Below the pieces are notes generated by a model. That model worked only from the letters and a program-made list of their open reading frames with translations. It was not told the DNA's origin and made no database searches. Shown here piece after piece: positions 1-5,108 of a DNA stretch of 10,072 nucleotides. The DNA comes from Bacteroidales bacterium UBA3856 (lineage in GTDB: Bacteria; Bacteroidota; Bacteroidia; Bacteroidales; UBA932): assembly GCA_002392525.1 (NCBI GenBank), contig DGHE01000034.1, forward strand, positions 1 through 10,072, written 5' to 3'. The first letter of the stretch is position 1. Each line of letters begins with the position of its first letter. The position numbers were made by a program, and so were the translations under genes.

Positions 1-6
1 ACCCTG

Positions 7-57
7 GCCACGTTGACAGGAAAATGGCATTCTGTGCATTATGCGTGTCGACGCGGC
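7..57 (+). repeat. 51-bp palindromic unit, copy 1 (forward)
   Basis: Terminal arms are 7-18 (GCCACGTTGACA) and 46-57 (TGTCGACGCGGC), with a 27-bp middle containing AAAATGGCATTCTGTG. This is the most diverged copy: each arm carries one change from the consensus GCCGCGTTGACA / TGTCAACGCGGC. Confidence 0.85.
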
Positions 58-88
58 AAGCATTTTGGCGAAAACGGCGCAAAACCCG

Positions 89-139
89 GCCGCGTTGACA
101 AGAAAATGCCATTCTATGCGTTCTGCGTGTCAACGCGGC
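89..139 (+). repeat. 51-bp palindromic unit, copy 2 (forward)
   Basis: Arms 89-100 and 128-139 are perfect 12-bp reverse complements (GCCGCGTTGACA / TGTCAACGCGGC). It starts 82 bp after copy 1 in the same orientation, and the intervening 31 bp are themselves conserved in the inverted block. Confidence 0.9.
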
Positions 140-154
140 AATGTCAGCGGTACT

Positions 155-354
155 GCGGAGGAGGGAGACCCTCCCGGGGAACTCCGGTCGCATGGGACGC
201 CAGGTCGCTTCGCGCCCGTCATCCCATTGCTCCCTCCGGCCCCTCCCACCGTATCCGGCGTCCCTTGCTTCGCGCGGGACTTGTCTCCGGCGGGCCCCTC
301 CCCCTTCCCTTGCGCGGGGGTGCGCAAGCCCCCGGGAGGGTCTCCCTCCTTCGC
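155..354. repeat. Nested inverted repeats in the GC-rich core
   Basis: Arms 155-179 and 330-354 are 25-nt reverse complements with one mismatch; both contain GGAGGGAGACCC or its complement. Inside lie a second pair, 190-201 with 257-268 (11 of 12 matching, containing GGGACGCC / GGCGTCCC), and a compact hairpin 309-328 with 7-bp arms CTTGCGC / GCGCAAG. The outer pair centres at 254.5, not at the 261.5 centre of the 51-bp units, because the linkers differ (15 bp at 140-154, 29 bp at 355-383). The core is C-rich on the + strand. No coding content is seen. Confidence 0.8.
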
Positions 355-383
355 ACAACTGCTGCTGAACCACGGGCGCCATT

Positions 384-434
384 GCCGCGTTGACACGCAG
401 AACGCACAGACTGGCATTTTCCTGTCAACGCGGC
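384..434 (-). repeat. 51-bp palindromic unit, copy 3 (reverse)
   Basis: Perfect 12-bp arms at 384-395 and 423-434. The middle reads as the reverse complement of copy 2 with about three changes, so orientation can be assigned even though the ends are symmetrical. Confidence 0.9.
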
Positions 435-465
435 AGGGTTTTGCGCCGTTTTTGCCAAATTGCTT

Positions 466-516
466 GCCGCGTTGACACGTAGAACTCACAGAATGCCATT
501 TCCCTGTCAACGCGGC
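466..516 (-). repeat. 51-bp palindromic unit, copy 4 (reverse)
   Basis: Perfect 12-bp arms at 466-477 and 505-516, starting 82 bp after copy 3. It is the inverted partner of copy 1. The spacer 435-465 is the reverse complement of 58-88 with three mismatches. Confidence 0.9.
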
Positions 517-597
517 CAAGGTGTTGCCGGTGGGAAGCACAAAACGTTGCTCCACCTGCTACGTTTCGTCTTTTCACCTGCGACAGTACGCTGCAGC

Positions 598-704
598 GTG
601 GCGGCTAAATAGCTCATAATCAACCAAATAGCACAACTGACGGGTACCAAAAACGCACCCGTCAGTTGTGCTAACGCATTAATAATTAACAACATAAGCG
701 CCAC
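598..704. repeat. 107-bp double-palindrome element, copy A
   Basis: The outer ends are GTGGCG (598-603) and CGCCAC (699-704). The inner stem is a perfect 17-bp inverted repeat, 629-645 with 657-673, around an 11-nt loop (646-656). Both inverted repeats share the centre at 651. The inner stem contains AACTGACGGGT / ACCCGTCAGTT. The AT-rich stretches between outer and inner arms pair poorly. Copy B at 9077-9183 has the same total length and the same end and core positions. No open frame is plausible here; a - strand frame crossing it (507-746) has no family features. Confidence 0.85.
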
Positions 705-782
705 AGCCGTTTTGCCCCGCCATGTGTCTTTCCACCTGCAACGCAAAACGGCTACTTGCGCGTTCTGTCGCTACAGGTGGAA
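705..782. repeat. Two interleaved inverted repeats (pseudoknot-like geometry)
   Basis: The first stem is 705-715 with 743-753, a perfect 11-bp pair (AGCCGTTTTGC / GCAAAACGGCT). The second is 730-738 with 774-782, a perfect 9-bp pair (TTCCACCTG / CAGGTGGAA). The left arm of the second lies in the loop of the first and its right arm lies outside, so in RNA they could form an H-type pseudoknot or two competing hairpins. The stretch abuts the end of repeat copy A. CACCTG words also occur at 554-559 and 575-580, so these may be decayed repeats rather than a functional RNA. Confidence 0.55.
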
Positions 783-785
783 GTG

Positions 786-834
786 CCACTCCACACCCCA
801 CACACACCACCACCAGCGGCGCCCCTCCCAAAAA
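786..834. other. Low-complexity C/A-rich spacer
   Basis: The + strand between the repeat field and the operon promoter is mostly C and A, with CACACA and CCACCACCA runs. I see no gene, stem or clear protein-binding motif in it. Confidence 0.5.
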
Positions 835-850
835 TCCCCATTAATTGGGA
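835..850. promoter_or_regulatory. Candidate operator palindrome upstream of the porin operon
   Basis: The 16-bp stretch reads TCCC-C-ATTAAT-T-GGGA and is palindromic at 14 of 16 positions. It ends directly against the -33 TTG (851-853), a usual place for a repressor or activator dimer. It does not resemble the classic Fur box closely. The binding protein is unknown and the call rests on symmetry and position only. Confidence 0.35.
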
Positions 851-881
851 TTGCCTGCCAGCGCGCCAAGCACTAATTTTG
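851..881 (+). promoter_or_regulatory. Bacteroidetes-type promoter of the four-gene operon
   Basis: TTG at 851-853, a 20-bp spacer, then TAATTTTG at 874-881, a full match to the Bacteroidetes -7 consensus TAnnTTTG with normal spacing to the -33 element. Transcription should start near 888, leaving a leader of about 14 nt before the ATG at 902. It is the clearest promoter in the window and the only good one between 840 and 7156. Confidence 0.75.
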
Positions 882-901
882 CAAAAAATTTAAGAATCAA
901 A

Positions 902-2128
902 ATGAAACGCATAGTAGCACTGCTCACTTGCATCACACTAACATTAAGCCTTAGCGCTCAGCGCCTTACGATTGGCGGATACGGCGAAGCCACCTATTCC
1001 CGCAACTTCTACAGCGACAACGTGTACCGGTATTCCCGGCCGGCCGAGTATGCGAACGATCCTTCTCACGGCCGTTTTGACATTCCACATGCCGTCATTT
1101 ATGTAGGCTATGACTTTGGCAAAGGCTGGAGCATGCAGACAGAAATCGAGTTCGAGCACAACGGCACCGGCAGCGCCGTGGAAAAAGAGTTCACGGAGGC
1201 CGGCGAGTGGGAGACCGAAATCGAGAAAGGCGGCGAAGTGGAGCTGGAGCAGTTCTGGATTCAGAAATCGTTCGGAAACGCCTTCAACATCCGCGCCGGA
1301 CACCTGGTTGTTCCCGTGGGCGGCCTTAACTTCGCACACGAACCCCTTAACTACTTCTCTGTCTACAGAAACGAGGGCGAATACACCATTCTCCCCTCCA
1401 CCTGGCACGACACCGGCATCAGCCTTTGGGGCCGCGCCGCAAACTGGCGCTATGAAGTTCTCGTCACCGCCGGCATGGACGGCTTCATGTTCGACAGGGA
1501 TCACTTTGTGCATTACGGTGCCAAAAGCCCCTATGAATTTCGAGTAGCCAACAAACTGGGCTATGCCGCGCGTGTGGACAATTACAGCGTCAAAGGCCTC
1601 AGGGTGGGTCTCAGCGCCTTCTACGGCCAGGCCATGCACAACTCCTACCCCAACGACTTGCACAACACCCGCTATGCCAGTGTCAGGGCCCATACAGTTC
1701 TTGCCGCACTGGATTTCGACTACCATTCCAACAGACTGAGAATCCGCGGCAACGTAGACTTCGGCTACGTTGGAGACGCCGCCACCCTCTCTACCGTCAA
1801 GCGCAACCTCTCCTCCAACAACGCCCCTTACAAGAAAACGCCCGTGGGGCAGAACGCCGTAGCCGCAGGCATCGAGGCCGGCTATGCCGTTCTCAAAGAC
1901 TTTTACCTCTTTGCCCGTTACGACTACTACGACAGTTACATCCCCGCAGCGGACCAACAGGACTACACCTATACCGACAAGCAGCGCGCCGCCGTGGGCA
2001 TCAACTGGTTCCCCATCCCCCAGATTGCCGTCAAGGCCGAATACGCGCACCGCTTCCTCAAGGCTCCCTACAACGACGAGCCCGCCATCAACGTCGGCAT
2101 CACCTACATGGCATTTTTTAAACGCTAA
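902..2128 (+). CDS. Outer-membrane porin-like beta-barrel protein
   Basis: A 408-residue protein. The start at ATG 902 gives a typical signal peptide (MKRIVALLTCITLTLSLSAQ, cleavage probably just before or after Q20); an in-frame TTG at 845 lies upstream of the promoter -7 element and is rejected. The mature part opens with RLTIGGYGEATYS and alternates polar and aromatic residues in many short strands, ending in MAFFKR, as expected of a beta-barrel inserted in the outer membrane. It resembles phosphate-selective porin O/P-like barrels of Bacteroidetes, but I cannot assign a substrate. There is no plug domain or TonB box, so transport would be diffusive. It is first in an operon with imelysin, a di-haem cytochrome and CcsBA, 7 nt before imelysin, so it may pass the metal or ligand those proteins handle. 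A structural barrel without selective transport remains possible. Confidence 0.75.
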   Translation: MKRIVALLTCITLTLSLSAQRLTIGGYGEATYSRNFYSDNVYRYSRPAEYANDPSHGRFDIPHAVIYVGYDFGKGWSMQTEIEFEHNGTGSAVEKEFTEAGEWETEIEKGGEVELEQFWIQKSFGNAFNIRAGHLVVPVGGLNFAHEPLNYFSVYRNEGEYTILPSTWHDTGISLWGRAANWRYEVLVTAGMDGFMFDRDHFVHYGAKSPYEFRVANKLGYAARVDNYSVKGLRVGLSAFYGQAMHNSYPNDLHNTRYASVRAHTVLAALDFDYHSNRLRIRGNVDFGYVGDAATLSTVKRNLSSNNAPYKKTPVGQNAVAAGIEAGYAVLKDFYLFARYDYYDSYIPAADQQDYTYTDKQRAAVGINWFPIPQIAVKAEYAHRFLKAPYNDEPAINVGITYMAFFKR

Positions 2129-2135
2129 AAACCAT

Positions 2136-3326
2136 ATGAAAAACCTTGTCAAAATTCTAATCGTCGTGGCACTTGCTGCATGCAGCAAGACCACAAGTGA
2201 GGGCCTCACAGACAACCAGGCCAAAATGGCCCAAGCCGTCAAAGCCTATGTCCCCCAGGTCGTCTACAGCACCTACAAGGCTCTTGCCGACGAAACGCAG
2301 AACCTTTACACCGCCCTTGCTGCCGCTACCGAAAAAGACCATCTCACGCAAAAGGACATCGACGCCATCTGCGAGACCTTCCTGAAAGCCCGCAAATACT
2401 GGGAACAGTCCGAAGCCTTCCTCTATGGTCCCGCCACCACCTTCGGTATCGACCCGCACATTGACACCTGGCCGCTGGACGCCGAAGCCCTGGCTACAGC
2501 CCTGAGCAATGCAGACCAGGTAGCCATGCTCGAAGGCGAAGACGGCATTGCCTATGCCGGAGCCAAACTGGGCCAGGAACTCCTGGGCTTCCACGGCATT
2601 GAATTCATCCTCTTCCGTAACGGACAAAACCGCACCGCAGAAGCCCTCAAGGCAAAAGAAACCGACGAAGCCTTCGCCAAATACAACGTCACCGGTGAGC
2701 AGGAACTCATCTACGCCACCGCCGTCGCCGGAGACCTCCGCGACAACTGCTACCGCCTCTACGCCGCCTGGAACCCCGACGCCGAGGAAAAGTACACCGC
2801 CCGCATGGAAGAAATCGAGGCCGAGCTTGAAATCAACGGCAAAGTCTACGGCGCCAATATCCTGGGTGCCGCCAAGCTGGGCAGTTCCTTCGAAACCTGG
2901 GAAGAGGTCATCTCCAATATCCTCGTAGGCGGCTGCTCCAACATCTGCGCAGAGGTGGCCGATGTCAAGATGGGCAACGCCCACTCCGGCGAAGACATCA
3001 ACTACATCGAGTCTCCCTACAGCGAAAAGTCCTTCCAGGATTTCATCGACAACATCCTCTCCATCCAGTTCTCCCTCTACGGCGCGCGCGACACGAAAAC
3101 GGCACAGGCCAGCTCCATCCTCACCCTCCTGAAGGAGATGGGATACACCGGGGCCGATGCCATCGTCGCCAAGCTGGACAGCGCCATCGCCGCCCTCAAG
3201 GCCTGCCAGGCCAAGGGAGCCTTCGTGAAGATTTATGCCGATGCCAGCGTACAGGATGCCATGGACGCCGTCTCGGCCCTGGACGAAGAACTCAACAAGG
3301 CCGCCGACTGGATTGTAAAACAGTAA
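2136..3326 (+). CDS. Imelysin (M75) family lipoprotein, probable metal-acquisition protein
   Basis: A 396-residue protein with a lipoprotein signal ending in the lipobox LAAC; Cys16 would be lipidated and anchor it in a membrane facing the periplasm or surface. The imelysin hallmarks are present in order: KARKYWEQSEAFLYGPA around Trp89, IDTWPLD at 109-115, and the GxHxxE motif as Gly151-Phe-His153-Gly-Ile-Glu156, the signature site of the family (IrpA, IcmP, EfeO M75 domain). The length matches single-domain members. Relatives are linked to iron uptake; the peptidase activity first proposed for the family is doubtful, so I call it a metal-binding or uptake protein by family knowledge, not a protease. 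It sits 7 nt after the porin gene and 3 nt before a DHOR cytochrome gene, a pairing often seen for imelysins. The metal cannot be deduced from sequence. Confidence 0.9.
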   Translation: MKNLVKILIVVALAACSKTTSEGLTDNQAKMAQAVKAYVPQVVYSTYKALADETQNLYTALAAATEKDHLTQKDIDAICETFLKARKYWEQSEAFLYGPATTFGIDPHIDTWPLDAEALATALSNADQVAMLEGEDGIAYAGAKLGQELLGFHGIEFILFRNGQNRTAEALKAKETDEAFAKYNVTGEQELIYATAVAGDLRDNCYRLYAAWNPDAEEKYTARMEEIEAELEINGKVYGANILGAAKLGSSFETWEEVISNILVGGCSNICAEVADVKMGNAHSGEDINYIESPYSEKSFQDFIDNILSIQFSLYGARDTKTAQASSILTLLKEMGYTGADAIVAKLDSAIAALKACQAKGAFVKIYADASVQDAMDAVSALDEELNKAADWIVKQ

Positions 3327-3329
3327 CAC

Positions 3330-5108
3330 ATGAAAAAAACGCTAACCCTCATTACTCTGGCTTCGGCCCTCGTCTCCTGCGCACAGCAGTCCGGCGAAGG
3401 GCCGGTGCCTGCACCCAAAGAGTCCGACGCCAAGTATGTCGGAGAGGCCGTCGGGAACTTTTCGGCCGATGAGTGGTACCCCGGCGGACAGCTGGGCACC
3501 ACGCTGAACGTCGCCCCCGGCTCGTACGAAGACCCCACCCCCGCCGTCGTCCAGATGGGACTGGAGACCGCCTTCAACCGGGGCGAAGCCTTCTTTGAAA
3601 GAAACGTCACCGTAAACCAGGCCCCCTTCAAGGGCCGCGGACCGGCATCGGTGAGAAAATCCTGTCTGGACTGCCACCCCGGCTACGGCCACGGCCAGTG
3701 GCAGAGCTCCTACAAGGCCAACGGCTCCGAGTCGTTCGGCAACGGCTATCTCCTCGTCATCTACCACCAGAGCGCCGAGAACCCCAACGACGGTCCCTAT
3801 GTGGCCGAGGTCACCGGCATGCCCCAGACCATGGCCGTGGACCCGTTCCTTCCGCCCATCGACGAAGACCAGATCCATATCAGCTGGATCCCGGTATCGG
3901 CCATGGAAAGCGGTCTTCCCATGACCTTCCCCGACGGTGAAAAGTACGATCTCATCTATCCGGAAGTCACCATCCCCGAAACCGCCTTCAATACCGTCCC
4001 CAACCCCTACGAGACGGCCCGCGCCCAGGGTAACAGCCTCGGCTTCCGCCTGGAAAGCACCATCGGCATACCGGGGACAGGGCTTCTGGATGCCATCGGC
4101 CAGGAAGATATCAAAGCGCAGTATGCGCGCGAAGCCCGTTTCGCGCACCTCAATCCCGCCTTCTGGGACGCAGAGGCCGGCGATTTCGCCGCCGGAGCCT
4201 TCTACCACAACTGGCAGAAGGGTGAATACGGCGCCGGCTACGACGCCGAGGGCAACTTCTATCCCCGTGACACGTACATGGACGGCAAACTCCTCAAGAA
4301 GTTCACTTACGCCATGACGCGCGGCACGCTGCAGGACGGTGCCGGCTCCAACGCCATCTGGAACATCACCAACGTCTCCCGACCGGACCGTCCGTTCCTC
4401 TACACCACCGAGGCCTGGGCACGCGCCATGTCGCAGAACGTGCAGGTGCTCCTCTCCATCCGGGCCGATGCGGAAAACTCCCCCTACTACGTAGACGTGG
4501 ACGGGAACGGAGAGGTAACCGACGCCGAGATTTCGGAAACCGTCTTTGCGCTCCTGAGCCCAGGTACCAACCAGTTTGACAACCCGTACCACAACTTCGA
4601 GCCGGAAATGGACGCCGACGAGTTCTACTCCTTCATGGTGTGGCACCGCGGCCTGGCCATTCCCCGCGCCCGCAACCTCAATGACCCCGACGTCCAGAAA
4701 GGAAAGGAAGTGTTCACGGAAATTGGCTGCGCCTCCTGCCACAAACCCTCCTGGACCACGGGAGACGACAACTACTGGTCTCCGGCCATGAACGGCACCA
4801 AGCCGCTGCCTCGCTACTCCCGCCAGACCATCTGGCCCTATTCCGACATGATCCAGCACCGCCTGGCCATGAAAAACGATATCCACGGCAGCTGGTGCCG
4901 CACTACCCCGCTCTGGGGCCGCGGCCTTTCCACACTCAACACCGGCCGCAGCGACCGTTTGCACGACTGCCGCGCCCGCAATGTAGTAGAGGCCATCATG
5001 TGGCACGGCTACTCCCGTAACAGCGACGCCTTCCATGCCGTAGAGAAGTTCTACAACCTTTCCAAGGAGGAGCGGGAAGCCGTCGTTAAATTTATCGAAT
5101 CCATTTAA
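3330..5108 (+). CDS. Di-haem c-type cytochrome lipoprotein, DHOR (DUF1111) family
   Basis: A 592-residue protein with a lipoprotein signal (lipobox LVSC, Cys17). Two CxxCH haem-attachment motifs are visible: CLDCH at 112-116 and CASCH at 467-471, the latter after DVQKGKEVFTEIG as in cytochrome c folds. The wide spacing fits the di-haem oxidoreductase or putative peroxidase family. DHOR genes commonly accompany imelysin genes; the natural reaction is not settled, and redox handling of a metal such as iron during uptake is an inference from that pairing. It is longer than many family members. Residues 389-400 (DVDGNGEVTDAE) match the EF-hand calcium loop pattern at every ligand position, suggesting a bound Ca2+. 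The stop codon shares one base with the start of the CcsBA gene (TAATG), consistent with coupled production of the cytochrome and its haem-attachment enzyme. Confidence 0.88.
   Translation: MKKTLTLITLASALVSCAQQSGEGPVPAPKESDAKYVGEAVGNFSADEWYPGGQLGTTLNVAPGSYEDPTPAVVQMGLETAFNRGEAFFERNVTVNQAPFKGRGPASVRKSCLDCHPGYGHGQWQSSYKANGSESFGNGYLLVIYHQSAENPNDGPYVAEVTGMPQTMAVDPFLPPIDEDQIHISWIPVSAMESGLPMTFPDGEKYDLIYPEVTIPETAFNTVPNPYETARAQGNSLGFRLESTIGIPGTGLLDAIGQEDIKAQYAREARFAHLNPAFWDAEAGDFAAGAFYHNWQKGEYGAGYDAEGNFYPRDTYMDGKLLKKFTYAMTRGTLQDGAGSNAIWNITNVSRPDRPFLYTTEAWARAMSQNVQVLLSIRADAENSPYYVDVDGNGEVTDAEISETVFALLSPGTNQFDNPYHNFEPEMDADEFYSFMVWHRGLAIPRARNLNDPDVQKGKEVFTEIGCASCHKPSWTTGDDNYWSPAMNGTKPLPRYSRQTIWPYSDMIQHRLAMKNDIHGSWCRTTPLWGRGLSTLNTGRSDRLHDCRARNVVEAIMWHGYSRNSDAFHAVEKFYNLSKEEREAVVKFIESI

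Larger units (their letters stand above)
7..516. repeat. Large imperfect inverted duplication of a two-unit palindromic repeat block
   Basis: The left block (7-139) and right block (384-516) are inverted copies of each other. Each is 133 bp and contains two 51-bp palindromic units separated by 31 bp. Aligning 7-139 with the reverse complement of 384-516 by eye gives about 13 mismatches and no gaps, roughly 90% identity; the inner units differ at about 3 of 51 positions, the outer units at about 7 of 51, the spacers at 3 of 31. Both blocks share one symmetry centre near 261.5. The core (140-383) contains further inverted repeats. The open frames here simply translate the repeats and resemble no protein family, so I call the region non-coding. 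The window starts inside or at the edge of the structure. Confidence 0.9.

Noticed and set aside
294..320. G-quadruplex on the - strand (runs of G opposite CCCCTCCCCCTTCCC)
   Set aside because: Only three clear runs of three or more G lie close together; a fourth would need a long or structured loop.
1..520. CRISPR array
   Set aside because: Only four units, in opposing orientations, palindromic along their whole length, with spacers that are repeated and not unique; no cas genes.
13..555. Overlapping short open frames on both strands in the repeat field (TGKWHSV.../QRGN... type peptides)
   Set aside because: They are translations of the 51-bp palindromic units and their spacers; the same peptide pattern appears on both strands because the DNA is an inverted duplication.
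598..704. Integron attC site, suggested by the paired inner and outer arms
   Set aside because: The ends lack the GTTRRRY/RYYYAAC consensus, the stem is perfect without the extrahelical bases of attC, and no gene-cassette layout or integrase is present.
507..746. - strand frame of 79 codons with a hydrophobic stretch, resembling a small membrane protein
   Set aside because: Its hydrophobic part is the translation of the AT-rich linkers and hairpin of the 107-bp repeat; no promoter or family resemblance is visible.
845..901. In-frame upstream TTG start for the porin gene
   Set aside because: It would start before the promoter -7 element and put 19 extra residues in front of a clean signal peptide that begins at 902.
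944..5036. Long open frames on the - strand opposite the porin, imelysin and DHOR genes (390 to 564 codons)
   Set aside because: They are in frames left open by the GC-rich codon bias of the + strand genes, give Gly/Val-rich low-quality sequences with no recognisable motif, and overlap genes with clear signal peptides and family motifs.
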